Of a stretch of DNA of 11,703 nt, positions 1 through 6,767 are shown piece by piece. Source of the stretch: JBDGSM01 sp042217615 (GTDB lineage Archaea > Nanohalarchaeota > Nanosalinia > Nanosalinales > Nanosalinaceae); NCBI GenBank assembly GCA_042217615.1, contig JBDGSI010000053.1, positions 1 through 11,703 of the forward strand, read 5' to 3'. Position 1 is the first letter of the stretch. Each line of letters opens with the position of its first letter. The notes under the pieces were generated by a model, which was given only the letters and a program-made list of their open reading frames with translations, was not told the origin of the DNA and searched no databases. The translations under genes were made by a program, and so were the position numbers.

Positions 1-302
1 GAGTAATCTCTGTTAAAGTATATTTTGTCCGCACCAGCTTCTTCAACTATCTTTTTCAGCTGTTTTACCGGTTCTCCTTTCCCCACAATCAGGTCTTTCC
101 CGTCTTCCTGGAGGTTTTGTTTCAGTTCCGTGAGCGATTCATTCCAGAACTTGACGCGTGGAAAACCAAGCTCCGCCTTCTCAAAGTAGTTCTCGTCGAT
201 TACGTAGAAAGGAACGACTTCTTCGTGTTCATGTGAGGCCTCGACTAATGCAGTGTTGTCCCGCTGTCTGAGAGAGCGGCGGATCCAGGCGATCGCTGTC
301 AT
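1..302 (-). CDS. phrB: Deoxyribodipyrimidine photolyase, N-terminal fragment (runs off the window)
   Basis: This is the first 100 codons of a photolyase/cryptochrome-family protein; the rest lies beyond the left edge. Such enzymes use FAD and blue light to split UV-induced pyrimidine dimers in DNA. The N-terminal antenna-domain signature is visible: WIRRSLRQRDNTALVEA at residues 6-22 matches the family pattern W-x-R-R-x-L-R-x-x-D-N-x-A-L. It is followed by VVPFYVIDE (about 29-37), a FPRVKFWNESL segment (about 48-58), and the strand DKIYFNRDYS at the break. The usual Asp in RRDLR is Ser here. The ATG at 302-300 overlaps the TGA of the small upstream ORF (ATGA), suggesting translational coupling. 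It is probably the last known member of the minus-strand trkH-trkA run. Family assignment is firm; whether it repairs CPD or 6-4 lesions cannot be told because the FAD domain is missing. Confidence 0.88.
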   Translation of the reverse strand, partial: MTAIAWIRRSLRQRDNTALVEASHEHEEVVPFYVIDENYFEKAELGFPRVKFWNESLTELKQNLQEDGKDLIVGKGEPVKQLKKIVEEAGADKIYFNRDY

Positions 303-448
303 TTCTTGAGTTTTTTCCAGATTGTTCTCCAGATTTTCTGGAATATTTTGAACTCTAGGTAGGTTTTTACAAGTTTTACAGTGTTTTTCTTTACTTGTCT
401 GTACAGCAGTTCCTCTATTTTCTTTTTTATTCTCTTGAACAGTTTCAT
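299..448 (-). CDS. Small lysine-rich protein, 49 residues, function unknown
   Basis: This unreported small ORF fills most of the gap between the TrkA-type gene and the photolyase gene. It starts MKLFKRIKKKIEELLYRQ and ends TIWKKLKK. About a third of residues are Lys or Arg, unusual beside the acidic proteins around it. No signal peptide, Cys pair or long hydrophobic segment is present; the pattern of charged and aliphatic residues suggests an amphipathic helix. The ATG at 448 lies 28 bases after the trkA stop, and its TGA overlaps the photolyase ATG as ATGA, the usual arrangement of coupled genes. No clear Shine-Dalgarno motif precedes the start. I recognise no family. It could be a real small basic (nucleic-acid or membrane-surface binding) protein, or a chance reading of A-rich DNA; the exact stop/start overlap is the main argument for a gene. 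Confidence 0.5.
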   Translation of the reverse strand: MKLFKRIKKKIEELLYRQVKKNTVKLVKTYLEFKIFQKIWRTIWKKLKK

Positions 449-476
449 TGTCTTGTTTGAACGGTTTAGAAGTTTT

Positions 477-1136
477 TTACTGGTTTTGGAATATTTTATC
501 GAGTTTTTCTTTTGCTTCTTCAGGCCCTACAAGGATTATTTCGTCTTCTTCTTTCATTACTGTGTCTTCTCTGGCTCCTATTGTTTTTTCAGGCCTTATT
601 ACTGATGTGAGTGCGAACTGTTCTGGGAATTTTTTCTGTTGTTTCAGTTGTTTTACTGTTTTGCCTGCGAGTTCTGAGTCTTTTTTTATTGAGGCCTTTA
701 GTACTTCTCTGTTGTTTGAGAGGTTTGCGAGTTTTACTAGGTAGGGGTGTTCTACTGCGGATAGGAATTCGGAGAGCAGGAGGTCTGTGTGGCCGATGGC
801 CTGGGCGTCGATGATCTCGAAGGCCTCGAAGTATTCATCATCTTCCATCCTTGAGACTACTTTGGGTACGCCGTATTTTTTTGCCAGTGAGCAGACGACC
901 ATGTTTTCGTTGTCGTTTTTCATTGTGGAGATCAGGATGTCTGCTTCTGTTACGCCAGCGTCTTCCAGTGCTGAAAGGTTTGAAGGCGATTTATTGATTA
1001 CTGTGGCTCCTGAGGAACTGTAAAGCCGTTTGCATAGGTCTTCATCTTCTTCTACCACTACAAGGTCATGCTTGCCTTCAAGGCGTTCTACAAGTCTTCT
1101 GGAGAGCGTGTTGATCCCTGTTATTATTATGTACAT
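477..1136 (-). CDS. trkA: TrkA-family potassium channel regulatory subunit (RCK_N plus RCK_C)
   Basis: This 219-residue cytoplasmic protein is the expected gating partner of the TrkH transporter encoded immediately upstream. Residues 1-120 form a Rossmann-like RCK N domain: strand MYIIITG, second strand LVVVEED (about 25-31), then ATVINKS and ADILISTMKNDNENMVVCSLAKKYG, which is typical of TrkA. Residues about 140-215 form a TrkA_C domain, ending DEIILVGPEEAKEKLDKIF. The nucleotide-binding loop is unusual: the family GxGxxG is GINTLS here, keeping only the first Gly, and the acidic residue after strand 2 is Glu. It may bind nucleotide weakly or use a different ligand. The gene starts 46 bases after the trkH stop, so co-transcription is likely. 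No clear Shine-Dalgarno precedes the ATG at 1136; the downstream small ORF begins 28 bases after the stop. Confidence 0.88.
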   Translation of the reverse strand: MYIIITGINTLSRRLVERLEGKHDLVVVEEDEDLCKRLYSSSGATVINKSPSNLSALEDAGVTEADILISTMKNDNENMVVCSLAKKYGVPKVVSRMEDDEYFEAFEIIDAQAIGHTDLLLSEFLSAVEHPYLVKLANLSNNREVLKASIKKDSELAGKTVKQLKQQKKFPEQFALTSVIRPEKTIGAREDTVMKEEDEIILVGPEEAKEKLDKIFQNQ

Positions 1137-1182
1137 AGTTGATTAAATTGGTCTTTTAGCCGATAGATGGTTTTTCTGGTTT

Positions 1183-2619
1183 TTAGGCCTTTAACTTGTC
1201 TTTGAATATTTTGCTATTTAATAGTGCTAGAAGCGGGAGCATTTCCAGTCTGCCTGCGATCATCAGGATTATCCATGTGGTTTTTGAAGAGATTGAGAGA
1301 TTGATCATTTGTTCGCTCTGCATGAACATTGGGCCCATGTTTCCTATGGCTGAAACAGTTCCTGAGAGAGCTCCTATAAGCGATACCCGGTCAAAGGCCA
1401 GGATTGCTAACGTACCTGTGAAAACAGCTATAACCCAGGTAAAGAACAGGACGGATATAGTACGTAAAGTCGAGTTCTCCAGAATCTCTCCATCGATCTT
1501 TACCTCGTTAATCGCAGTTTCAGGCAACCTGAAACCTCTTAAATGAGTTTTCAAAAGCTCTATAAGAGCCTTCACCCTGAAAACTTTTATTCCTCCAGCT
1601 GTAGAACCTACAGACCCTCCCAGAAACATTCCCCCAACCACTATAAACTGTAGAAGGGTTGAGAAAGCAGCCATTGAAGACATTGAATATCCAGTGGATG
1701 ATAGGATCGCTGCGGCCTGGAAAAAGGCGTTGAGAACTGCCTGTGGAAGAGCCTGGCCCGGAAGGAATCCGGTAAGCATGGCTGCTGAAAGCAGCAGGAA
1801 GAAAAGGCTGTAGAGCCTGAACTCCGAGTTATGAAGCATTTTACGGATTCTGCCGTGGAGCAGGCCGTGAAGCAGTACGAAGTTAACTCCTCCTACGAAC
1901 ATAAATACCACTGTAACCGCCTGGATTGCCGGGCCGTAGACCGCCATGCTTTGAGCGTAAGGCGAGAAACCTCCCGTAGATATACCCGAGAACGCATGCA
2001 GAAAGGCCTCAAAGACCGGCATTCCAAGAATCATGTATGTTACAATTATCAGAAGGGTGACGAGGCCGTATACCTTCCACAGTGATTTTATTGATTTTGT
2101 TAGTGAAGGCCTTATGCTTCCTGCGTCTGTTTTATGGGTTTCTGCTGAGAAAAGTCTTCTTGAGGCTCCTCCTGATTCTCTTATGACTGCTATGAAGAAG
2201 GTAAGTATTCCAAGGCCTCCTACCCATTGCATGAGAGCTCTCCAGAACAGCAGGGACTTCGGAAGTTTTGAAGGATCTGACAGCATTGAGATCCCTGTTG
2301 TTGTAAGCCCTGCTGTAGCTTCGAACACTGCTGATACCGGTGTCATGTAGTCAAATAATGGTATGGCGCCGAGAAGCACTGCGAACACCCATCCTGCTAC
2401 TGTTGAGGCCATTGCTTCTGAGAGTTCAATGTCTTGAGAAGTACCTACGTATGCAAGGAGTCCTCCCATTAACAGGCTTGTAAATGACGCTGTTGCAAAC
2501 CCTATTTTTACGTGCAAAGGATCTGAGAACGCAAAGCCGAGTATAAACGGTATTGTAAGGACTAGGGAGAAAACTTTCAGGAACTGTCCTGTAATCCTGC
2601 TGAGAACTCTTACTCTCAT
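1183..2619 (-). CDS. trkH: TrkH-family potassium uptake transporter, membrane subunit
   Basis: This integral membrane protein (478 residues from the chosen start) carries K+ into the cell, working with the RCK subunit encoded next. The four-fold pore architecture is visible: ATAGLTTTGIS (residues 101-111), FSGISTGGFS (210-219), ILSSTGYSM (305-313) and SAIGNMGPMF (423-432), each with the expected filter Gly. Family signatures FWRALMQWVGGLGIL (125-139), GGSVGSTAGGIKVFR (about 334-348) and AGRLEMLPLLALL near the C-terminus are intact. Many hydrophobic segments span the protein. An in-frame ATG at 2712 would add 31 residues, but MRVRVLSRITGQFLK at 2619 matches the usual TrkH N-terminus, and the TATA-like sites near 2717 and 2730 would put transcription starts downstream of 2712. 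High-capacity K+ import fits a salt-in lifestyle. Confidence 0.93.
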   Translation of the reverse strand: MRVRVLSRITGQFLKVFSLVLTIPFILGFAFSDPLHVKIGFATASFTSLLMGGLLAYVGTSQDIELSEAMASTVAGWVFAVLLGAIPLFDYMTPVSAVFEATAGLTTTGISMLSDPSKLPKSLLFWRALMQWVGGLGILTFFIAVIRESGGASRRLFSAETHKTDAGSIRPSLTKSIKSLWKVYGLVTLLIIVTYMILGMPVFEAFLHAFSGISTGGFSPYAQSMAVYGPAIQAVTVVFMFVGGVNFVLLHGLLHGRIRKMLHNSEFRLYSLFFLLLSAAMLTGFLPGQALPQAVLNAFFQAAAILSSTGYSMSSMAAFSTLLQFIVVGGMFLGGSVGSTAGGIKVFRVKALIELLKTHLRGFRLPETAINEVKIDGEILENSTLRTISVLFFTWVIAVFTGTLAILAFDRVSLIGALSGTVSAIGNMGPMFMQSEQMINLSISSKTTWIILMIAGRLEMLPLLALLNSKIFKDKLKA

Positions 2620-2725
2620 TTCCCTGCTGTTAACCAAGTAAACGCTTTCCTGAATAAAAAATAGCAGGTGAAAAATGTTTTCCAGAAAAGTTCTTTGACT
2701 CAGGCCTTGCAACCTATATGCAGGG

Positions 2726-2735
2726 TTTAAAAAAG
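2726..2735. promoter_or_regulatory. TATA-like element between divergent trkH and rps6e
   Basis: TTTAAAAAAG lies in the 186-base divergent gap between trkH (minus) and rps6e (plus). On the plus strand it would start transcription near 2757, giving rps6e a leader of about 50 bases that contains the hairpin at 2768-2786. On the minus strand the same A/T block could serve trkH; CCTATATGC at 2713-2721 is a second candidate. The spacing argument rests on the usual archaeal TATA-to-start distance of about 25-27 bases. Nothing else recognisable lies in the gap apart from two AGGCCT palindromes at 2702 and 2740. Confidence 0.45.
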
Positions 2736-2767
2736 TTTTAGGCCTTTTTACGGTTTATGCTCGGGAT

Positions 2768-2786
2768 TTTCCCTTCAAAAGGGAAA
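2768..2786 (+). promoter_or_regulatory. Perfect inverted repeat in the rps6e leader
   Basis: TTTCCCTT and AAGGGAAA form a perfect 8-bp inverted repeat around a 3-base CAA loop. It lies five bases before the likely Shine-Dalgarno GAGGTGG (2792-2798), whose spacing to the rps6e ATG at 2806 is seven bases. If transcribed it would fold into a compact hairpin in the 5' leader and could control translation of rps6e and the coupled aIF2-gamma gene. As DNA it could instead be an operator. No U-run follows, so a terminator is unlikely. Confidence 0.5.
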
Positions 2787-2805
2787 TGACTGAGGTGGTT
2801 AATCT

Positions 2806-3174
2806 ATGCAAGTTACAATTGGTAACAACGACGGTAAGACTTTCCAGACCGAACTGGAGGATTCTTCAAAACTTGTAGGTAAAAAGATAGGAGAAGAGTT
2901 TGATGGAGGTATTGTAGGCCTTTCCGGTTATACTTTGAAGGTGACGGGAGGCAGTGACCGCTCCGGTTTTCCTATGAGGAAGAGTATTGAAGGCTCTGAA
3001 CGTGAAAGAGTTCTTATAGAGAAAGGTGCTGGAATTGAAGGTGAAGAAAAAGGCGTTAAGAAAAGGAAATCTGTACGTGGAGATACAGTTTCCCAGGAAA
3101 TCCAGCAGTTGAATACAAAAGTTGTTGAGGAAGGTTCTAAATCTGTCGAAGAGCTTCTCGGTGAAGAAGAGTAA
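2806..3174 (+). CDS. rps6e: Ribosomal protein S6e
   Basis: This 122-residue protein is a small-subunit component shared by archaea and eukaryotes, absent from bacteria. It begins MQVTIGNNDGKTFQTELED, followed by the S6e core LVGKKIGEEFDGGIVGL (about 23-39), the highly typical GYTLKVTGGSDRSGFPMR (about 41-58), and the basic VKKRKSVRGDTVS (about 83-95) found at the end of the conserved domain. Length is close to other archaeal S6e proteins. The C-terminal tail is acidic (VEELLGEEE), as expected in a salt-adapted cell. GAGGTGG at 2792-2798 is a good Shine-Dalgarno seven bases before the ATG. The stop is two bases before the aIF2-gamma start, so the two genes are co-transcribed. A perfect hairpin lies just upstream and may regulate the pair. 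Confidence 0.96.
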   Translation: MQVTIGNNDGKTFQTELEDSSKLVGKKIGEEFDGGIVGLSGYTLKVTGGSDRSGFPMRKSIEGSERERVLIEKGAGIEGEEKGVKKRKSVRGDTVSQEIQQLNTKVVEEGSKSVEELLGEEE

Positions 3175-3176
3175 CC

Positions 3177-4364
3177 ATGAGTCAGAGAATCCCTGAAGCA
3201 AACATAGGCCTTGTAGGACACGTTGACCACGGTAAGACTACTTTAACCAATGCATTGTCCGGTAAGTGGACCGATGAGCACAGTGAAGAACTGAAGAAAG
3301 GAATCACGATCCGGCTAGGATACGCTGACGTAACCTACTTTGAAGATGATGAAGGCCTTAACGTAGATGGGAATGGTGAGGAAGTTCGTACTGTTTCTCT
3401 TGTCGATGCTCCTGGCCACGAAACTTTGATGGCTAACGTTTTATCTGGAGCTGCTATAATGGATGGAGCTGTCCTGATTATTGCAGCTGACGAGGAGTGT
3501 CCTCAACCTCAGACAAGAGAGCACCTGGCTGCTCTCGATATTGTAGGTATTGAAAACATTGTAATTGTACAGAACAAGATTGACCTGGTTTCTGAGGAAG
3601 AGGCCAAGGAGAACTACCAGGAGATACAGGATTTTGTAGAAGGAACTGTTGCGGAGGACGCCCCGGTCATACCTATCTCAGCGCAGCACGAGATCAATAT
3701 CGAGGCCTTGCTGGAAGCATTGGAGGAAGAGATTCCTACGCCTGAAAGAGATCTTGAAAGCAGCCCAAAAATGCTTCTCGCCCGGTCATTTGACATTAAC
3801 AAGCCGGGAACACCTCCAGGTGAGATAAAAGGAGGGGTTGTAGGCGGAAGCCTTGTAAGAGGAGAGCTTGAAGAAGGAGATGAGATAGAACTGAAGCCAG
3901 GCCTGAGAGAAGACGGGAACTGGAAGACCATTAAAACTACTGTAGAAAGCATAATCCACGGCAACAAGCCTGTAGATAAAGGAAGGCCTGGAGGCCTTAT
4001 GGCTGTTGAAACCAACCTTGATCCTGCGCAGGCCAAGAGTGACGGTCTTTCAGGGAATGTTTTAGGTCTTGAAGGAGATTTACCTGATACAACAGAAGAT
4101 CTTGAGATTAATGTAGAACTTATGGAGAGATTAGTTGGTTCAGAGGATGAGGAGGAAGTAGACAACATTAAGGAGCATGAGGCCTTGATGGTGAATGTTG
4201 GGACTTCGAAGTCTGCTGGCGTTGTAACGCAGGCCGGTAAAAATGTCAGGATTGATCTTAAAATGCCTCTTTGCGCCGAGGAAGGGGATAGAGTCGCTAT
4301 TTCCCGGCAGGTAGGTTCTCGCTGGCGTTTGATCGGTCATGGAACCATTAAATCGGTTGAGTGA
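3177..4364 (+). CDS. eif2g: Translation initiation factor aIF2 subunit gamma
   Basis: This 395-residue GTPase is the core of the aIF2 heterotrimer, which delivers methionyl initiator tRNA to the small ribosomal subunit. The G-domain motifs are intact: GHVDHGKT (14-21), switch 1 KKGITIRLGYAD (40-51), DAPGHE (77-82), NKID (133-136) and SAQ (168-170). Family sequences ECPQPQTREH (107-116), IVGIENIVIVQNK (122-134) and RSFDINKPGT (203-212) separate it from EF-Tu/EF-1A. Two beta-barrel domains follow, ending WRLIGHGTIKSVE. Most archaeal homologues carry a Cys-rich zinc knuckle between switch 1 and DAPGHE; here residues 52-70 are acidic and contain no Cys. The length is slightly below the usual 410 or so. 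The gene follows rps6e by two bases and is the last informational gene before the amidoligase block. Confidence 0.96.
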   Translation: MSQRIPEANIGLVGHVDHGKTTLTNALSGKWTDEHSEELKKGITIRLGYADVTYFEDDEGLNVDGNGEEVRTVSLVDAPGHETLMANVLSGAAIMDGAVLIIAADEECPQPQTREHLAALDIVGIENIVIVQNKIDLVSEEEAKENYQEIQDFVEGTVAEDAPVIPISAQHEINIEALLEALEEEIPTPERDLESSPKMLLARSFDINKPGTPPGEIKGGVVGGSLVRGELEEGDEIELKPGLREDGNWKTIKTTVESIIHGNKPVDKGRPGGLMAVETNLDPAQAKSDGLSGNVLGLEGDLPDTTEDLEINVELMERLVGSEDEEEVDNIKEHEALMVNVGTSKSAGVVTQAGKNVRIDLKMPLCAEEGDRVAISRQVGSRWRLIGHGTIKSVE

Positions 4365-4374
4365 AAAGGCAGGG

Positions 4375-4382
4375 TTTTTAAG
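4375..4382 (+). promoter_or_regulatory. TATA-like box for the MscS/peptidase-ATP-grasp operon
   Basis: TTTTTAAG is centred about 27 bases before the ATG at 4406, so the predicted transcription start falls at or next to the start codon. No Shine-Dalgarno lies in the intervening bases. This is the classic layout of a leaderless archaeal gene and implies that the operon has its own promoter, separate from the rps6e-eif2g unit upstream. Confidence 0.5.
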
Positions 4383-4405
4383 CTAATTCACGGGAATGTA
4401 GTTAT

Positions 4406-5977
4406 ATGGCAATTGAAGGTTTTCTGCCTTTTCTCTCAGGTAGCTCTCAGCCGGTTGTAAGCTTAGCGACTGCAGTAGTTTTCCTGGTTTTAGGCCACTT
4501 AGCTATTAAAATACTGGTAGCGGTATCCAGGGAAGCTTGGAACAATCACGCCGAGGAAGCCACCAAGAAAGATGTTGAGAGAAGAGAGGAATGGTTCAAC
4601 TTGGCATCCAATATACTAGATGCTTCAATAATTTTCGCAGCCATCATCTACCTGAACCCGGGTTTTATATCCAATCTGACGGCAACAGTACTAGAAAACA
4701 GTTCAAATATAGTACTAGCACTTCTTGTAGGGGCACTGGGAGTTATACTGATAAAAACCATAAGCAAAGTTTTAGGAAACTTCTTCAACGCCTCAGGAGC
4801 AGATAATTACCTGAGAGAGATCGGATTATCAAAGAGCAGTTCCAAGATACTTGAAACCATTTTCAAGGCCTTCATGTATGTGCTTCTGCTTCAAGTGGTG
4901 CTTCACCAGTTGAATATAGGCTATAGTTACTTCAATGAGTTTATGAACGCTGCTACCTGGGCCTCTGCCTTCCTGGTTGCTGGATTAGTTTTCTACTCGT
5001 TTAAGGATCTGTTCCAGAATGCGGCAGCAGGTTTTTACTTGAATAATTCTCGACAGGTAAGGCCTGGAGAGGAGGTTAAGGTTGAGGGAGAGACCGGAGA
5101 GATTAAGGAAATTTCTTTGTTCTCCACTTCTGTGGATACCGATTCCGGTTACACGTTGTTAACTCCAAACAGCCTGCTTATGAACAGCCCTATAAGATTT
5201 AAGAGGTCTCAAAGCGATCTGGAGACTCTTGATAATATTACAAGTTATTTTGTAGCTCAGAAACCTTCGTTCTGCGGCCCTGCTTCCATGGAGATGGCTT
5301 TGGAGATATTTGGTTACCGGTATGATCAGGAGGAGATCGGTGAGAAGGCAGATGTCGATGAGAACGGGGTTGATGAGTACGACTTGATCTCTGCGGCTGA
5401 AGAGTTGACTAATAATGAAGTTAAGGCTGCATGGGTAGGTTTTGATGAGATTACGGATATAGGAGATGAGTACAAGTCCTGGTTTAACGACGGGGGATTG
5501 ATTATATCAAACTTCTATAAGCCAGAGATATTCCCTGATGCCACTAAAGGGCATTATGTCCTTTCTGTAGGGGTTGAAGGCGAAGAGATCTTGAACCTAG
5601 ATCCTAGCGGGACAAATGGCGGGGTCTATTATGTACATAAGGATGCCTTGCTGGATGCGATGGGCGAATTCGGGCATAAGAGAGGATATATTGTCTTAGC
5701 TCCTAAAGGGACAACGGCTTACTGGAGGATCAAGAACGATCTAATTTACGCCGATAAAAATCTTTACGATGAGCTTTCCAAGACTCTTGAATCCCGACTA
5801 AGAAAAATCCTGAGGCAGGGCCGTATCCTAAAGAACTCAACTCCTAAATCAATGGACCAGTACATCGATAAATGGACGTCAAACGAGAAACTGACCAGGA
5901 TCTGGAAACCAGAGGGCTTTACAGGGGAAAAAGAAAACGTTAAGGGGGAGAAAGATGAGGCTTCTGAAGATATCTGA
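4406..5977 (+). CDS. MscS-like mechanosensitive channel fused to a C39-like papain-fold cysteine peptidase
   Basis: This 523-residue protein joins two families. The N-terminal half has about five hydrophobic segments (roughly 17-40, 67-85, 100-120, 150-170, 183-200). They lead into an MscS-type pore helix and beta domain: DLFQNAAAGFYLNNSRQVRPG, then VKVEGETGEIKEISLFSTSVDT and TLLTPNSLLMNSPI (about 250-263). From residue about 280 a peptidase domain follows: VAQKPSFCGPAS (283-294), giving Gln285 and Cys290 at the usual Q-x4-C spacing, then His383 in GHYVLSV and Asp399 in LNLDPSG. All four catalytic positions are present, so an active thiol peptidase or transferase is plausible, presumably on the cytoplasmic side like the MscS beta domain. 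The last 80 residues are charged and unassigned. The start is probably leaderless. The stop overlaps the next ATG region by 23 bases, implying a shared transcript with the ATP-grasp genes. Confidence 0.8.
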   Translation: MAIEGFLPFLSGSSQPVVSLATAVVFLVLGHLAIKILVAVSREAWNNHAEEATKKDVERREEWFNLASNILDASIIFAAIIYLNPGFISNLTATVLENSSNIVLALLVGALGVILIKTISKVLGNFFNASGADNYLREIGLSKSSSKILETIFKAFMYVLLLQVVLHQLNIGYSYFNEFMNAATWASAFLVAGLVFYSFKDLFQNAAAGFYLNNSRQVRPGEEVKVEGETGEIKEISLFSTSVDTDSGYTLLTPNSLLMNSPIRFKRSQSDLETLDNITSYFVAQKPSFCGPASMEMALEIFGYRYDQEEIGEKADVDENGVDEYDLISAAEELTNNEVKAAWVGFDEITDIGDEYKSWFNDGGLIISNFYKPEIFPDATKGHYVLSVGVEGEEILNLDPSGTNGGVYYVHKDALLDAMGEFGHKRGYIVLAPKGTTAYWRIKNDLIYADKNLYDELSKTLESRLRKILRQGRILKNSTPKSMDQYIDKWTSNEKLTRIWKPEGFTGEKENVKGEKDEASEDI

Positions 5978-6767
5978 AACCGATCTGGAAGGCCTTAACG
6001 AGTACTTTGATGAAGTTGAAAGAGTTGAATTAGAGGAACTTTCTCCAGAGGTTGTTGAAAACAGTTCCGGTCTTAGAGTAAATGGAGAACCTATAGATAG
6101 TTTTGACGCAGTTTACGCCAACATCCTGCCAAGGAACGCTATTTTTGGAAGGGTGCTGCTTGAGCTTATTGAGGAAAGAAACATTTCGCTGAACTACTAC
6201 TCTACAGCCTTTTTCACAATGGCTAAGAAAAACTATCTTTGCCACGTATTAAACAACAAAGAAGTTCCAACACCTGCATCTGCAGCAATAGCTGATGAAA
6301 AAGCCGCCAGAAGCCTAGAAAAGCATTTAAAAGGCCCTCTGATAGGTAAAAAATTTCAGAACTTTAGAGAAGTAGAGAGCGCCAAGCTTGACACTGTTGA
6401 AGATATCAAGTCTTTTTCAAAAGGTGTAGAGTACGGTGAAAACATTATGGTTTTCAAAGAGTTCAGCGAAGGAGATAAATACAGGTGTTTAGTAGCAGGA
6501 GATCAAATCGTATCTCTTAAAGACGATTCCGAGGGATGGAAGTTTAAAGAAGATAATTTAAGTTACTCCAATACCTCTAACGAGATTAAAGATAATGTTA
6601 GAATTGCTGCAAATGCTATTGGAACCGAAATAGCAGAAGTACTTGTTAGGAGTGGAGAAGTAGTAGATATTAACCCCAATCCAGACCTTAAGAAGTATAT
6701 GGATGTTTCTGGTAAAGATACTTTCAAAGCTGCTGCTAAAACTCTTAAGCCAGGTGAAGAAAGTTGA
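5955..6767 (+). CDS. Divergent RimK-like ATP-grasp protein with a degenerate ATP loop
   Basis: This 270-residue protein has the layout of a RimK-type ATP-grasp ligase. It has an N-terminal pre-ATP-grasp domain (1-85), a linker helix MAKKNYLCHVLNNKEVPTPAS (89-109), a small lobe, and the C-terminal catalytic strand EVVDINPNPDLKKYMD (235-250) carrying the Asn-x-Asn metal-site pattern. VFKEFSEGDKYRCLVAGDQIVS (166-187) corresponds to the family strand that ends in an Arg contacting phosphate. The glycine-rich loop after the first ATP-binding Lys is absent: KKFQNFREVES replaces the expected K-P-x-x-G-S-x-G-x-G. Asp238 stands where most relatives have Glu. It may be a weak ligase or a non-catalytic partner of the next gene product. 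GGGGGAG at 5944-5950 serves as Shine-Dalgarno. The gene overlaps the previous one by 23 bases and the next by four. Substrate unknown. Confidence 0.7.
   Translation: MRLLKISETDLEGLNEYFDEVERVELEELSPEVVENSSGLRVNGEPIDSFDAVYANILPRNAIFGRVLLELIEERNISLNYYSTAFFTMAKKNYLCHVLNNKEVPTPASAAIADEKAARSLEKHLKGPLIGKKFQNFREVESAKLDTVEDIKSFSKGVEYGENIMVFKEFSEGDKYRCLVAGDQIVSLKDDSEGWKFKEDNLSYSNTSNEIKDNVRIAANAIGTEIAEVLVRSGEVVDINPNPDLKKYMDVSGKDTFKAAAKTLKPGEES
6752..6757 (+). promoter_or_regulatory. Shine-Dalgarno site supporting a TTG start
   Basis: AGGTGA sits six bases before the TTG at 6764, inside the end of the previous gene. It supports TTG as the start of the second ATP-grasp gene; the TTG shares bases with the TGA stop of the first (TTGA). 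Strong coupling between the two products is likely. Confidence 0.55.

Noticed and set aside
448..744. Plus-strand Phe/Ser-rich open frames opposite the TrkA-type gene (also 381-605 and 611-814)
   Set aside because: They are antisense shadows of A/G-rich coding sequence; their composition follows from the complement and no ribosome-binding site or family match is seen.
2620..2712. 31-residue N-terminal extension of TrkH
   Set aside because: The MRVRVLSRITG start matches the usual TrkH N-terminus, and candidate TATA boxes at 2713-2735 would place transcription starts after the longer start codon.
3614..4168. 184-codon Ser-rich open frame antisense to aIF2-gamma
   Set aside because: It is a mirror of the acidic codons of aIF2-gamma, low in complexity, with no domain and no room for its own promoter.
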